Source: Cypionkella sp.
Lineage (GTDB): Bacteria > Pseudomonadota > Alphaproteobacteria > Rhodobacterales > Rhodobacteraceae
Length of the DNA stretch: 64,000 bases
Direction of reading: 5' to 3'
Assembly: GCA_025458525.1 (NCBI GenBank)
Contig: JALOSF010000004.1
Location: 1-64,000, forward strand
Shown: piece by piece, positions 1 to 8,589 of the stretch
Layout: each line of letters starts with the position of its first letter
Numbering within the stretch: position 1 is the first letter of the stretch
The notes under the pieces: model-generated
What the model was told of the DNA's origin: nothing
The model's database searches: none
Seen by the model: only the letters and a program-made list of their open reading frames with translations
Position numbers and translations under genes: made by a program

Positions 1-7
1 ACGGAGT

Positions 8-82
8 GCGGGCGTAGCTCAGGGGTAGAGCATAACCTTGCCAAGGTTAGGGTCGTGAGTTCGAATCTCATCGCCCGCTCCA
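8..82 (+). tRNA. tRNA-Gly (anticodon GCC)
   Basis: A complete cloverleaf can be folded. The acceptor arm is GCGGGCG (8-14) against CGCCCGC (72-78), followed by T and an encoded CCA (80-82). The anticodon loop is 38-44 with GCC at 40-42, and the T arm carries the GTTCGAATC core. A U-run hairpin follows directly. A second Gly tRNA with a different anticodon lies near 53.1 kb. Confidence 0.97.
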
Positions 83-92
83 TTTCGGTCAG

Positions 93-119
93 AAAAAGGT
101 GCCTTCGGGCGCCTTTTTT
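93..119 (+). terminator. Rho-independent terminator of tRNA-Gly
   Basis: The stem GGTGCC/GGCGCC has a TTCG loop and is flanked by an A-run before and a T-run (113-119) after. It lies 11 bases past the tRNA-Gly CCA end. Confidence 0.85.
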
Positions 120-203
120 CTTTTCGGTCCAGACCGTTGCCAACACCATCCGAAAGCGCCCAGCCGCATGGGCGCACGGCATCCGGTCTGCCGGGTGCGC
201 AAA

Positions 204-234
204 ACAAAAAGGCCGCCCGAAGGCGACCTTTTTG
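204..234 (-). terminator. Rho-independent terminator of tRNA-Tyr
   Basis: Read on the minus strand, this is a GGTCGCC/GGCGGCC stem with a TTCG loop followed by a T-run. It sits about 22 bases beyond the 3' end of the minus-strand tRNA-Tyr. Flanking A and T runs could make it act in both directions. Confidence 0.8.
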
Positions 235-256
235 TGTCGGCATTCCCGCGGGGGAA

Positions 257-340
257 TGGTGGGTGACCCTGGAATCGAACCAGGCGTGGGTCGCCCCGGC
301 GGAGTTACAGTCCGCTGCCGCACCTTGCAGCTCGTCACCC
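257..340 (-). tRNA. tRNA-Tyr (anticodon GTA)
   Basis: On the minus strand the acceptor GGGTGAC (334-340) pairs with GTCACCC (261-267), followed by ACCA (257-260). The anticodon loop CTGTAAC holds GTA (306-308). At 84 bases with a long variable arm it is a class II tRNA, as expected for bacterial tRNA-Tyr. The T arm GGTTCGATTCC is intact. Confidence 0.95.
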
Positions 341-468
341 GACGGGGGCGGAATACCCAAGGGGCCGGGGGGCGTCAAGGGCCGAATGCACGCCAGCCGC
401 AAGAGTTTCGGCTTGCGCATCCCCCCTGCCCCGCCGCATTCTGCGCGCCTGAAACTTCGGGGCGCAAG

Positions 469-1278
469 ATGAGAAGCGGAACCACCAAACCGACATGGGT
501 GATCGACAAGGAACGCGGCAAACGGCTTGAGGCGCGCGAAACCGTCTGGCTGTTCGGTCTGCACGCCGTGCGCGATGCGCTGATGAACCCCGCCCGCGAA
601 AAGCTGCGCCTGGTGCTGACCAAGAACGCGCTCGACAAGCTGGAGGAGGCGGTCGCTGCATCAGGGATGGAGCCCGAGATCGCGGACCCGCGCCGCTTTG
701 ACGTGCCGATCGACGAAGGGTCGGTCCACCAGGGTGCGGCGATGGAGGTGCGGCCGCTGAACTGGGGCAAGCTGGCCGATGTGGCGATCTCTGGTGCCGG
801 CCTGCCGCTCGTGGTGCTGCTCGACAGGGTGACGGATCCGCATAACGTGGGGGCGGTGCTGCGTTCGGCCGAGGTGTTCGGGGCGCGCGCAGTGGTGGCA
901 CCCCGCCACCATTCGGCACCCGAAACCGGCGCATTGGCAAAAACCGCCAGCGGTGCCTTGGAACGCCAGCCCTATCTTCGGGTCGGCAACCTGTCAGAGG
1001 CGATGCAGGATTTGCGCGACATGGGCTATGTGCTGATCGGGCTGGAGGGCGGTGCCGAGCTGACCCTTGAAGCGGCGCTGGATGCCGCAGCCGCGCGGCC
1101 CGTGGCACTGGTGTTTGGGGCCGAAGGGCCGGGCCTGCGCGAAAAAACCCAGCAGACCTGCGACCATCTCGCGCGCATCCCCTATACCGGCGCCTTTGGC
1201 AGCCTCAACGTGTCGAACGCCGCGGCGGTGTCGCTTTATGCGGCCAGCCAGCGGATGGATCACAAAAGCGCGACATGA
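469..1278 (+). CDS. rlmB: TrmH/RlmB-family RNA 2'-O-ribose methyltransferase
   Basis: Likely methylates the 2'-OH of a guanosine in 23S rRNA (G2251-type) using S-adenosylmethionine. The 269-residue product has an N-terminal substrate-binding domain (about 25-100) and a SPOUT catalytic domain. The three SPOUT motifs are visible: NVGAVLRSAEVFGA near residue 126, FGAEGPGL near 216 and SLNVSNAAAVSLY near 245, the last forming the trefoil knot. The open frame runs upstream through both tRNAs, so the ATG at 469 (GGGG six bases before it) is taken as start. Family membership is firm. The exact target (RlmB or a tRNA TrmH) cannot be settled from sequence alone. Confidence 0.92.
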   Translation: MRSGTTKPTWVIDKERGKRLEARETVWLFGLHAVRDALMNPAREKLRLVLTKNALDKLEEAVAASGMEPEIADPRRFDVPIDEGSVHQGAAMEVRPLNWGKLADVAISGAGLPLVVLLDRVTDPHNVGAVLRSAEVFGARAVVAPRHHSAPETGALAKTASGALERQPYLRVGNLSEAMQDLRDMGYVLIGLEGGAELTLEAALDAAAARPVALVFGAEGPGLREKTQQTCDHLARIPYTGAFGSLNVSNAAAVSLYAASQRMDHKSAT

Positions 1279-1291
1279 CGGATGAGTCGGT

Positions 1292-1306
1292 TTAATCCCG
1301 CGTTAA
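1292..1306 (+). promoter_or_regulatory. CtrA-type binding site (TTAA-N7-TTAA)
   Basis: A perfect match to the known alphaproteobacterial CtrA recognition pattern: TTAA (1292-1295), seven bases, TTAA (1303-1306). It lies 14 bases after the rlmB stop and about 125 bases before the CoA-binding gene, ahead of a stretch ending in a strong terminator. The match is seen; CtrA binding is inferred. Confidence 0.5.
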
Positions 1307-1308
1307 AG

Positions 1309-1412
1309 CTCCCATGTAAGACTGAGGAGGCACGGGCTGGAACTCCCGTCTCTCATTCACTGTCCCTCGTTCCACGACTGGGCGCCCGGGGTTTTCCCCG
1401 TGGCGCCTTTTT
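1309..1412 (+). ncRNA. candidate small RNA or terminated leader
   Basis: About 100 bases without a plausible reading frame, bounded upstream by the CtrA-type box and downstream by a strong hairpin-T terminator. It contains a short internal helix ACGGG/CCCGT (about 1332-1348). It could be an independent small RNA or an attenuated leader of the CoA-binding gene at 1430. The 5' end is not determined. No known family was recognised. Confidence 0.3.
1381..1412 (+). terminator. strong Rho-independent terminator
   Basis: The stem GGCGCC-CGGGG / CCCCG-T-GGCGCC has a TTTT loop and one bulged base, followed by TTTTT (1408-1412). It ends only 17 bases before the next start codon, so it would end transcription of rlmB or a leader RNA before the CoA-binding gene. 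Confidence 0.8.
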
Positions 1413-1429
1413 CATCCGCAGAGGATTTC

Positions 1430-1849
1430 ATGCCCCCAGATGACACCCAAATCCGCGATGTCCTGACGCGCTGCCGCACCATTGCGGTGGTGGGCTGGTC
1501 GCCCAAAGCCGAACGCCCCAGCCACCGCGTGGCGGCTTTTCTTGCCCGGCAAGGCTATCGCGTGATACCCGTCAATCCGGGTCATGCCGGACAAATCGCC
1601 CTGGGCGAGACGGTGCGCGCCAGCCTGTCACAGATCGACGGTCCGGTGGACATGGTCGATATCTTCCGCCGATCGGAAGACGCGGGCGCCGTGGTGGACG
1701 AGGCTTTGGCCCGGTTCCCGAATCTGATCTGCGTCTGGATGCAACTGGGTGTCATGGACCCGGAGGCGGCCGCGCGGGCCGAGGCACGCGGCGTGATCGC
1801 GGTCATGGATCGCTGCCCCGCCATCGAGATCCCGCGGCTGGGGCTGTAA
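1430..1849 (+). CDS. CoA-binding domain protein (YccU-like)
   Basis: A 139-residue cytosolic single-domain protein of the CoA_binding family, the Rossmann-type domain also found at the start of succinyl-CoA synthetase alpha. The nucleotide-binding edge VVGWSPKAERPSHR starts near residue 19, with the following strand VIPVNP near 45. Length is typical of the family. The ATG at 1430 has a GAGG ribosome site eight bases ahead; an earlier in-frame start at 1400 would run through the terminator hairpin and is rejected. Its physiological role is unknown throughout the family. Confidence 0.88.
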   Translation: MPPDDTQIRDVLTRCRTIAVVGWSPKAERPSHRVAAFLARQGYRVIPVNPGHAGQIALGETVRASLSQIDGPVDMVDIFRRSEDAGAVVDEALARFPNLICVWMQLGVMDPEAAARAEARGVIAVMDRCPAIEIPRLGL

Positions 1850-1851
1850 GA

Positions 1852-1872
1852 CGATTTTTCGGTGAAAAATCG
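1852..1872. terminator. AT-rich hairpin between convergent genes
   Basis: Perfect nine-base arms CGATTTTTC / GAAAAATCG around a GGT loop, placed between the stop of the CoA-binding gene (1849) and the stop of hisE (1878). There is no separate T-run outside the stem, so termination is plausible but not certain. Confidence 0.4.
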
Positions 1873-1877
1873 GGCCG

Positions 1878-2192
1878 TTACCCGCGGGCCGCTTTTTCGG
1901 CAAGACCCGAGGTGCCGTCACGACGATCAAGCTCTGCCAGCACATCGGCGAGCGGCACGTCACGCGCGGCCAGCATGACCACAAGGTGATAAAGCACATC
2001 CGCCGCCTCGGCCGTCAGCCTGGCGCGGTCGCCCTTGACCGCTTCGATGATCGCCTCGACCGCTTCTTCACCGAATTTCTCGGCGCATTTCTCGGGGCCC
2101 TTGGCCAGCAGCTTTGCCGTCCACGACGTATCGGGATCGGCGCCCTTGCGCAGCGCGATGGTCGCGGCCAGACGGTCAAGGGTATGGGTCAT
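1878..2192 (-). CDS. hisE: Phosphoribosyl-ATP pyrophosphatase HisE
   Basis: Histidine biosynthesis step 2: hydrolyses phosphoribosyl-ATP to phosphoribosyl-AMP and pyrophosphate. The 104-residue product is all-helical of the MazG/HisE type, with the metal-binding pattern [13 protein letters not shown] followed by EAADVLYHL. Length is normal for a stand-alone HisE. The ATG at 2192 overlaps the hisF stop as ATGA, which fixes the start and indicates translational coupling. It is the last gene of the hisA-hisF-hisE group. Confidence 0.96.
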   Translation of the reverse strand: MTHTLDRLAATIALRKGADPDTSWTAKLLAKGPEKCAEKFGEEAVEAIIEAVKGDRARLTAEAADVLYHLVVMLAARDVPLADVLAELDRRDGTSGLAEKAARG

Positions 2193-2950
2193 GTCAGCCT
2201 CACGGGGATGCCGGCGGCGGCCATATGGGCCTTGGCCTGCCCGATGGTATAGGTGCCGAAGTGAAAGATCGAGGCGGCAAGCACGGCCGAGGCCCCGCCC
2301 ACGGTGACGCCCTCGACCAGGTGGTCGAGCGTGCCGACCCCGCCGCTCGCGATCACCGGGATGCTGACCGCATCGGCGATGGCGCGCGTCAGCGGCAGGT
2401 TGTAGCCCCCCTTGGTGCCATCGCGGTCCATCGATGTAAGCAGGATTTCCCCCGCGCCCTTGGCAGCGACGGTGCGGGCAAATTCGACCGCGTCGATGCC
2501 GGTCGGTTTGCGCCCGCCATGGGTGAAAATCTCCCAACGGCCCGGTGCAACGGTCTTGGCGTCGATGGCGACGACGATGCATTGGCTGCCGAAACGGTCG
2601 GCAGCTTCGGCCACCACATCGGGATTGGCGACGGCGGCGGAGTTGAAGCTGACCTTGTCGGCCCCGGCCAAAAGCAGCGCCCGCACATCGTGATGCGTGC
2701 GCACCCCCCCGCCGACGGTCAGCGGCATGAAGCATTGCTCGGCGGTGCGGGTGACAAGGTCGAACATCGTGCCGCGGTTTTCATGGGTCGCGTGAATGTC
2801 GAGGAAGGTCAGCTCATCCGCACCTGCCGCGTCATAGGCGCGGGCCGCCGCGACCGGATCGCCCGCGTCGATCAGGTTGACGAAATTGACGCCTTTGACC
2901 ACACGGCCATCTGCGACATCAAGGCAGGGAATGATGCGGGTCTTCAACAT
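2189..2950 (-). CDS. hisF: Imidazole glycerol phosphate synthase subunit HisF
   Basis: Cyclase half of imidazole-glycerol-phosphate synthase; uses ammonia delivered by HisH to make IGP and AICAR. The 253-residue TIM barrel has the catalytic aspartates Asp11 (in PCLDVADG) and Asp130 (in VVAIDAKTV) and the phosphate-binding loops VGGGVR and IASGGVG. The start is the ATG at 2950 directly before [10 protein letters not shown]. The stop overlaps hisE by four bases. Its partner hisH lies 3 kb upstream on the same strand. Confidence 0.98.
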   Translation of the reverse strand: MLKTRIIPCLDVADGRVVKGVNFVNLIDAGDPVAAARAYDAAGADELTFLDIHATHENRGTMFDLVTRTAEQCFMPLTVGGGVRTHHDVRALLLAGADKVSFNSAAVANPDVVAEAADRFGSQCIVVAIDAKTVAPGRWEIFTHGGRKPTGIDAVEFARTVAAKGAGEILLTSMDRDGTKGGYNLPLTRAIADAVSIPVIASGGVGTLDHLVEGVTVGGASAVLAASIFHFGTYTIGQAKAHMAAAGIPVRLT

Positions 2951-3093
2951 GAAACAGTCCTGTGCGCGCCTTGCCCCCTGATAGACGCTGCGGCGGCGAA
3001 GGGCCAGTCGGCATTTCACTGGGGCCGCGGTCGCGCTGCCACCAGCACAAGGCGGGCGGCCAGCCCCCCGGCGCGGCCGCCCAAAGGTGCAAA

Positions 3094-3813
3094 TCAGGCC
3101 TTGAGCGCCCGCAAGGCCCTGGCAAGGTCGATGGCCCCGTCGTAAAGCGCGCGGCCAGAGATGGCGCCGGCGATCACGCCAGTGTCGCGCAGCGCGATCA
3201 GATCCGCCATGGTGCTGACCCCGCCCGAGGCGATGACGGGAATGGTCACGGCGCGGGCCAAGGCCTCGGTCGCCTCGATATTGGGCCCCTGCATCGCGCC
3301 ATCGCGGTCGATGTCGGTGTAGATGATCGCGGCAACGCCCGCATCTTCGAAACTGCGGGCAAGATCGGTCGCCTGCACGGTGGTTTCCGTCGCCCAGCCC
3401 TTGGTTGCGACAAAACCCTTGCGCGCGTCGATTCCGACAGCAACCTGGCCCGGAAAGGCCCGAGCCGCCTCGTGCACCAGGGCCGGGTTTTCCACCGCGA
3501 CCGTGCCCAGGATCACGCGGGCAAGGCCCTTGGACAACCACATCTCGATGGTCTGGAGGTCACGGATCCCGCCGCCAAGCTGGGCCGGCACGGTGCAGCG
3601 GGCCAAGATCGCCTCGACCGCCGCTGCGTTGACGGGCTGGCCAGCAAAGGCGCCGTTCAGATCGACGAGGTGAAGCCAGTCGCAGCCCTCCGCCTCGAAT
3701 TTCGCGGCCTGCGCGGCCGGGTCATCGCCGAAAACCGTGGCGGCCGACATCTCGCCGCGCAACAGCCGCACGCATTGCCCGTCTTTCAGGTCGATGGCGG
3801 GATAAAGGATCAT
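3094..3813 (-). CDS. hisA: Phosphoribosyl isomerase HisA (ProFAR isomerase)
   Basis: Histidine biosynthesis: Amadori isomerisation of ProFAR to PRFAR, the HisF substrate. A 239-residue TIM barrel homologous to HisF. Asp8 (YPAIDLKDG) and Asp129 (VGIDARKG) sit at the two catalytic positions, and the duplicated phosphate loops QLGGGIR and IASGGVS are present. The start is the ATG at 3813. A 143-base gap separates it from hisF; a short frame there has no homology I recognise. Confidence 0.97.
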   Translation of the reverse strand: MILYPAIDLKDGQCVRLLRGEMSAATVFGDDPAAQAAKFEAEGCDWLHLVDLNGAFAGQPVNAAAVEAILARCTVPAQLGGGIRDLQTIEMWLSKGLARVILGTVAVENPALVHEAARAFPGQVAVGIDARKGFVATKGWATETTVQATDLARSFEDAGVAAIIYTDIDRDGAMQGPNIEATEALARAVTIPVIASGGVSTMADLIALRDTGVIAGAISGRALYDGAIDLARALRALKA

Positions 3814-3947
3814 GGCGCACCTTTCGGGATTTTCCCTCCTTTGGCATGGCCCGCCGCAGATGCCAAGAGGGGCGCGACCCCACGTCATGCTTGCAAGGCG
3901 CGGGCGAGAGTGGCGAAGATTGTCGCACCTTCAGGGAGGAGGACCCA

Positions 3948-4349
3948 ATGAAAAGATTCGCACCCCGTCTGGCGCTTGCAGCCGCCTTGATCCTTGGCGC
4001 CAGCGCCGCCCTTGCCGATCCGGCCGAAGGGCTTTGGAAGACCAAGCCCGATGACAACGGCAACTTCGGCCATGTTCAGGTCAAGACCTGTGGCCCGGCG
4101 ATCTGCGGCACGCTGGTGAAGGCCTTCGACGGCTCGGGCAAGGAAATCAAGTCGCCCAACGTGGGCAAGCAGATCATCTGGGACATGAAGGCCAAGGGCG
4201 GTGGGGCCTATGGCGATGGCAAGGTCTGGTCGCCGGACCGCAACAAGACCTACAATTCCAAGATGCAGCTGAGCGGCAACGGGCTTGCGATTTCGGGCTG
4301 TGTGCTGGGGATCTGCCGCGATGGCGGCACCTGGACGCGGGTGAAATAA
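3948..4349 (+). CDS. Secreted DUF2147 family protein
   Basis: A 133-residue protein with a cleavable signal peptide (MKRF, hydrophobic stretch, ALAD cleavage near residue 23). The rest resembles the DUF2147 family, with DPAEGLWKT at the mature N-terminus and a calycin-like beta pattern. Cysteines in CGPAICG and GCVLGICRDG probably form disulfides in the periplasm. The strong ribosome site GGGAGGAGG six bases ahead fixes the ATG at 3948. It is divergent from hisA and transcribed alone. Function unknown. Confidence 0.82.
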   Translation: MKRFAPRLALAAALILGASAALADPAEGLWKTKPDDNGNFGHVQVKTCGPAICGTLVKAFDGSGKEIKSPNVGKQIIWDMKAKGGGAYGDGKVWSPDRNKTYNSKMQLSGNGLAISGCVLGICRDGGTWTRVK

Positions 4350-4423
4350 GCAGCTTTCGGGTTGAGCGCGGGGCGCGGGGCGGTGCAGACTGTCCCGCGC
4401 TTTTGCATGTCAGGGGGCGGGCG

Positions 4424-4690
4424 ATGACGGATGAGGACTGGCCGGATCTGGTGGCGCGCAAGGCGCGGCCCGGTGTCATCGGGGTTCGAAGCACGGGCAT
4501 ATTCTGCGGCTTTGGCTGCGCGGCGCGCACGCCCCTGCGCAAGAACGTGCAGCTCTTTGCCAGCCGAGAGGCGGCGGCGGCGGCGGGCCTGCGCGCCTGC
4601 AAACGCTGCGGCGGCTATCCGAAAACCGACCAGCCTGTGGCGCGGGCCAGGCGTTCCATCGCCTCGGACCCCAGTTTGGAATTGCCCTGA
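4424..4690 (+). CDS. Stand-alone Ada-type zinc-binding domain protein
   Basis: An 88-residue protein consisting almost only of the Ada metal-binding domain. The pattern [19 protein letters not shown] begins near residue 24, followed by an alanine-rich helix and ACKRCGGY, giving the four zinc cysteines. In Ada, this domain takes methyl groups from DNA phosphotriesters through one zinc cysteine. Here the DNA-binding and alkyltransferase domains are absent. The last 76 bases overlap the 3' end of glsA on the other strand. The ATG at 4424 is preceded by GGGGGCGGGCG. Function beyond zinc and DNA binding is inference. Confidence 0.7.
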   Translation: MTDEDWPDLVARKARPGVIGVRSTGIFCGFGCAARTPLRKNVQLFASREAAAAAGLRACKRCGGYPKTDQPVARARRSIASDPSLELP

Positions 4691-5544
4691 GCGTTGAGCC
4701 CCGGAGACCAGACCGCAATGCTGGCCCGCCCCGGCGCGATGGCAAGGATGCCGCCACCAACGCCGGATTTGCCCGGCAGGCCGACGCGATAGGCAAAATC
4801 GCCCGAGGCATCGTAATGGCCACAGGTCAGCATGAGCGCATTGATACGCCGGATGCGGGCCGGCGAGACGAGGCGGGGCGCACCCGGCAACCCGGCCAGA
4901 AATCGCCCCGCGCGGGCCAGTTGCACGCAAGACATCTCTACCGCGCATTGGTGGCAATAGGTGCCAAGGGTCAGCGCGCTTGGGTTCCTCAGGTTGCCAT
5001 GCGCGGCCATGAACTCTGCCAGGGCAAGATTGCGATGCGCATTCGCAAGTTCCGATGCGGCGACGGCCTTGTTGATGTGGATGTCGTCATCCTCGGCGGC
5101 CATGCGCAAGAAGCGCAACAGGTCGGCCAGAACCTCGCGCGGTTGCAGCCCTTGCAGGATGGCATCGGTCACGGCGATGGCGCCTGCGTTGACAAAGGGG
5201 TTGCGCGGAATGCCCTTGTCATGTTCGAGCGAGACGATCGAGTTGAAGGCCGCCCCCGAGGGTTCGCGCCCGACACGCGCCCAAAGCTGATCGCCAAGCC
5301 GACCAAGCGCGATGGCAAGGGTAAAGACCTTGGAAATCGACTGGATGGAAAAGGCTGTCGTCGCGTCGCCCGCCTGCACGATCTGCCCATCGGCAAGGCA
5401 CAGCGCGATGCCGAACTGGTCGGGCGCCACGCGGGCAAGTTCGGGAATATAGCAGGCCTGCGTGCCCCGGTCGGGTGCCTCCCGCATCGCTTGTGCGATT
5501 TCGTCAAGAACAAGCTGAAGATCAGCGGCGCTCAGGGCTTCCAT
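4615..5544 (-). CDS. glsA: Glutaminase A
   Basis: Hydrolyses glutamine to glutamate and ammonia. The 309-residue length is standard for bacterial glutaminase of the serine-beta-lactamase fold. The catalytic Ser-x-x-Lys is Ser69/Lys72 in [10 protein letters not shown]; downstream conserved blocks include NPFVNAGAI and a Gly-rich GVGGGILAI. The start at 5544 overlaps the 3' end of hisH by 13 bases, so it is probably co-transcribed with the histidine genes. This is an unusual position for glsA. Confidence 0.95.
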   Translation of the reverse strand: MEALSAADLQLVLDEIAQAMREAPDRGTQACYIPELARVAPDQFGIALCLADGQIVQAGDATTAFSIQSISKVFTLAIALGRLGDQLWARVGREPSGAAFNSIVSLEHDKGIPRNPFVNAGAIAVTDAILQGLQPREVLADLLRFLRMAAEDDDIHINKAVAASELANAHRNLALAEFMAAHGNLRNPSALTLGTYCHQCAVEMSCVQLARAGRFLAGLPGAPRLVSPARIRRINALMLTCGHYDASGDFAYRVGLPGKSGVGGGILAIAPGRASIAVWSPGLNAQGNSKLGSEAMERLARATGWSVFG

Positions 5545-6170
5545 TGCAGGAAATTGCCAATGATGCGCAGGCCGGTGGCTTGCGACTTTTCGGGGTGAAA
5601 CTGGGTTCCGACCATGGTCCCGCGCCCGATGATCGCGGTGATGTCGCCCGCGTAATCGACATGGGCAAGGCGCTGTGCGGGGTCGTCCACGCGGAAATGA
5701 TAGGAATGCACGAAATAGGCGTGATCGCCGGTCTGAACCCCGGCCAACACGGGATGCGGGTGATCGATCACCAGATCGTTCCAGCCCATATGGGGCACCT
5801 TGAGCGCAGGATCGGCGGGCGTGATGCGCACCACCTCGCCCGGCACCCAGTCAAAGCCCGGCGTGTCGGAATATTCGCGCCCCCAGCTGGCCATCATCTG
5901 CATGCCGACGCAGATGCCCAGAAACGGGCGCGCGCGGCGCGTCACGGCCTCTTCGATCGCTTCGAACAGGCCGCCATATTCGCCCAGCGCGCGGCGACAG
6001 GCAGGAAAGGCGCCGTCGCCCGGCAGCACGATACGGTCGGCGCGGGCCACATCCTCGGGGCGGGAGGTGACAAGAATCTCGCCGCCGCCGGTTTCGGCCG
6101 CCATGCGCTGAAACGCCTTTTCGGCGGAATGGAGGTTGCCGCTATCGTAATCGACGAGGACGGTCAGCAT
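5532..6170 (-). CDS. hisH: Imidazole glycerol phosphate synthase glutaminase subunit HisH
   Basis: Supplies ammonia from glutamine to HisF. A 212-residue class I glutamine amidotransferase with the triad Cys87 (LGICVGMQ), His192 and Glu194 (FHPEKSQ). Start taken at the ATG at 6170 (MLTVLVDYD); an in-frame GTG three codons upstream (6179) is the alternative and has a slightly better purine run. It is 60 to 70 bases downstream of hisB and overlaps glsA at its 3' end. Confidence 0.96.
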   Translation of the reverse strand: MLTVLVDYDSGNLHSAEKAFQRMAAETGGGEILVTSRPEDVARADRIVLPGDGAFPACRRALGEYGGLFEAIEEAVTRRARPFLGICVGMQMMASWGREYSDTPGFDWVPGEVVRITPADPALKVPHMGWNDLVIDHPHPVLAGVQTGDHAYFVHSYHFRVDDPAQRLAHVDYAGDITAIIGRGTMVGTQFHPEKSQATGLRIIGNFLQWKP

Positions 6171-6239
6171 GATCTGCACCCTTGCGCCCGGCGGGCCGTG
6201 GAAAACTCCGGCGGGGATGTTTCAGAACAAAGGAAAGGC

Positions 6240-6827
6240 TCAGAGCGCGCCCTTGGTGGAAGGCAGGACGCCCGCCATGCGCGGGTCGGGTTCGACCGCC
6301 ATGCGCAGCGCACGCGCAACCGATTTGAACGCGGCCTCTGCGATATGATGGCTGTTGATCCCGTGCAGGCGCGTCACATGCAGGGTGATCCCGCCGTGGG
6401 TTGCAAGCGCCTGAAAGAATTCGCGCACCAGTTCGGTGTCGAAGGTGCCGATCTTGGCGGTGGGAAAGGCGACATCCCAGATCAGAAAGGGCCGGGCCGA
6501 CAGATCGAGCGCGCAAGACACTTGGGCATCGTCCATCGCCAGCACGAAATGGCCATAGCGGCGGATGCCCTTCTTGTCGCCCAAGGCACGGGCGATGGCC
6601 TGACCGAGGGCGATGCCGCAGTCTTCCACGGTGTGGTGGTCATCGACATGCAGATCGCCCTTGGCGCGCAGGGTGATGTCGATCAGCGCGTGACGGGCCA
6701 ACTGATCCATCATGTGGTCAAAGAAGCCGACGCCGGTTTTCACGTCATAAAGCCCGGTGCCGTCAAGGTTGACGCTGACCGAAATCTCGGTCTCGGCGGT
6801 GGTGCGGGTGATGTCGGCGCTGCGCAT
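6240..6827 (-). CDS. hisB: Imidazoleglycerol-phosphate dehydratase
   Basis: Histidine biosynthesis: dehydrates imidazoleglycerol phosphate to imidazole-acetol phosphate. The 195-residue length is that of the monofunctional enzyme, with no phosphatase domain. The duplicated manganese-binding motifs are present: [25 protein letters not shown] and [12 protein letters not shown]. It starts 30 bases after the stop of the metal-transporter permease, so read-through between the two groups is possible. Confidence 0.97.
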   Translation of the reverse strand: MRSADITRTTAETEISVSVNLDGTGLYDVKTGVGFFDHMMDQLARHALIDITLRAKGDLHVDDHHTVEDCGIALGQAIARALGDKKGIRRYGHFVLAMDDAQVSCALDLSARPFLIWDVAFPTAKIGTFDTELVREFFQALATHGGITLHVTRLHGINSHHIAEAAFKSVARALRMAVEPDPRMAGVLPSTKGAL

Positions 6828-6857
6828 GGGGGCTGCCTTTCGGATCGGTTCGCGGCC

Positions 6858-7727
6858 TTATAGGCCGGGTGCGCCGCGATGGGAAGCGACCAGAGCGGCC
6901 CCCCCCAAGAGCAGACCGGCCACCGTTGCGATCATGCCAGAGGCGGACAGGGTGAAGGGCAGGCCAAGCCAGAGCGGCACATAGCCCGCAAGCCCATAGC
7001 CCACAAAGGCAGCCGTCACCGCAAAGCCAAGCGAGGCTGCGATCTGCGCGGGCAGACTGCGGGTCAGCAGACGCGCCGCCGCGGCGGGGCAAATCAGCAT
7101 GGCGATGGTCAGGATGGACCCGACAGCCTGAAACGCGGCGACGGCGGCCAGCGCGGTGGCGGCGGTCAGCCCCGATTGCACAAGGCCCGTCGGGATTCCC
7201 ATGCTGCGGGCAAAGACGGGGTCGAAGGTGCAAAGAACAAGCGGCCGCCAGACCAGCGCCAAGGCAAGGCCAAGGCCAAGCGTGATAAGGGTCAGGCGCA
7301 ACAGTTCGGGCGGGGGGGCGCCCAGCCAGATCAGGCTTTCCAGATTGCCGTAAAGCGCGTGCTCTACATCAAGATGCACCCCCGAGGCGCCGGTGGTTTC
7401 AAGCAGCACGACGCCGCCTGCGAACATCGCGGTGAACACCACGGCCATGGCCGCCCCGGGTTCCATGCCACTGCGCCGCGTGACCGCCTCGATCAGCAGG
7501 GCCGCGATACCGGCGGCACCCAGCGCCCCTGCCCCCATCACCAGACCGCTGCCCGACCCCGAGAGGAGGTAAGCCGCGACGATTCCGGGCAAGACCACAT
7601 GGCTGATCGCATCGCCCAGCATGGCGCGGCGCGACAGCAGCAGGAAGTTGCCGGGCAAGGCGCAGGCCATGGCGGCAAGGGCCGCAATCAGCATCGGTGG
7701 CAGCGACAGGGTCAGGAACTCATCCAT
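6858..7727 (-). CDS. Mn/Zn ABC transporter permease (second)
   Basis: Inner-membrane permease of the ABC-3 family (ZnuB/MntB/TroC type). The 289-residue product is a multi-span hydrophobic protein; the segment LLSRRAMLGDAISHVVLPGI matches the conserved loop of this family. The start at 7727 (MDEFLTLSL) follows the family pattern; upstream codons of the open frame are low-quality sequence overlapping the first permease. It overlaps that permease by eight bases. Two distinct permeases suggest a heteromeric channel as in SitCD or TroCD systems. Confidence 0.9.
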   Translation of the reverse strand: MDEFLTLSLPPMLIAALAAMACALPGNFLLLSRRAMLGDAISHVVLPGIVAAYLLSGSGSGLVMGAGALGAAGIAALLIEAVTRRSGMEPGAAMAVVFTAMFAGGVVLLETTGASGVHLDVEHALYGNLESLIWLGAPPPELLRLTLITLGLGLALALVWRPLVLCTFDPVFARSMGIPTGLVQSGLTAATALAAVAAFQAVGSILTIAMLICPAAAARLLTRSLPAQIAASLGFAVTAAFVGYGLAGYVPLWLGLPFTLSASGMIATVAGLLLGGAALVASHRGAPGL

Positions 7728-8589
7728 GCGCGCGGGTCCGCAGAACAAGCGACAGGGCAAAGGCCGCTGTGGCCAAAAGCACGATGACAGGGCCGGTCGG
7801 CAGGTCCGGCACGCCCGCCGAAACCGCAGCACCGCCATAGCCGCACCCCGCCCCGATCAACGCCGCGCGCAGGGCAACCCCTTGCACTGTCCCGCTCCAC
7901 AGTCGGGCAGTCACCGCCGGGGTCACAAGCAGGGCCACAATCAGGATCAGCCCGGTCACATTGAGGCCGACAAGAACCACCGCCAGCACCAGCGCCATCA
8001 GGATGGCATCCATCCGGCGCGGGTTTATTCCCATCATCTGCGCATGCAGCGGATCGAAGGCCACCATGGCCAACGGTCGGCGCAGCGCCCAAAGCGCACT
8101 GGCCACCAGCGCGCCACCAAGGCCGATCACAATCGCATCGGCCCGCAGCATCCCGGCCGTGGACCCAAGCAACACGGTTTCAAGCCCGGCCGGGCGGCCG
8201 ACGCCCAGCCCTTGGATCAGCGTCAGGATCACGATGCCGGCGCCGTAAAAACTGGCCAGGACGGCACCCGTGGCGGCGTCCTCATGGATCTGCCGAGCGA
8301 GGCGCTGCACCGCCCAAAGCCCAAGGCCCGCCGTCAGCGCAGCGCCCAGCATCAGGCCGGGCAAAAAGCGCCCCTCGCCGCCCGCGGCGGCCATGACCAG
8401 AAAGGCAAGCCCAATGCCCGGCAGGGTGGCATGGGCCATGGCATCTGACATCAGCGCCCGCCGCCGCAGGGTCAGGAACGTGCCTGCCGCCCCCGCCGCG
8501 GCGCCCAGAAGGGCGGCCCCCAGACTGACCAGCGCGGCGTTATACCCGGCCTGAAGCGCAAGCGCCCGGCCGATGTCGGCAAGGGTCAT
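7720..8589 (-). CDS. Mn/Zn ABC transporter permease (first)
   Basis: ABC-3 family permease of 289 residues, paralogous to its downstream neighbour. The conserved loop LRRRALMSDAMAHATLPGIG starts near residue 42. It forms the membrane channel with the second permease and the ATPase. The ATG at 8589 overlaps the ATPase stop as ATGA, indicating translational coupling. Confidence 0.9.
   Translation of the reverse strand: MTLADIGRALALQAGYNAALVSLGAALLGAAAGAAGTFLTLRRRALMSDAMAHATLPGIGLAFLVMAAAGGEGRFLPGLMLGAALTAGLGLWAVQRLARQIHEDAATGAVLASFYGAGIVILTLIQGLGVGRPAGLETVLLGSTAGMLRADAIVIGLGGALVASALWALRRPLAMVAFDPLHAQMMGINPRRMDAILMALVLAVVLVGLNVTGLILIVALLVTPAVTARLWSGTVQGVALRAALIGAGCGYGGAAVSAGVPDLPTGPVIVLLATAAFALSLVLRTRAHG

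Noticed and set aside
2951-3093. Possible small gene between hisA and hisF
   Set aside because: A short frame exists (2919-3125, minus) but overlaps both neighbours, lacks a ribosome site and resembles nothing known.
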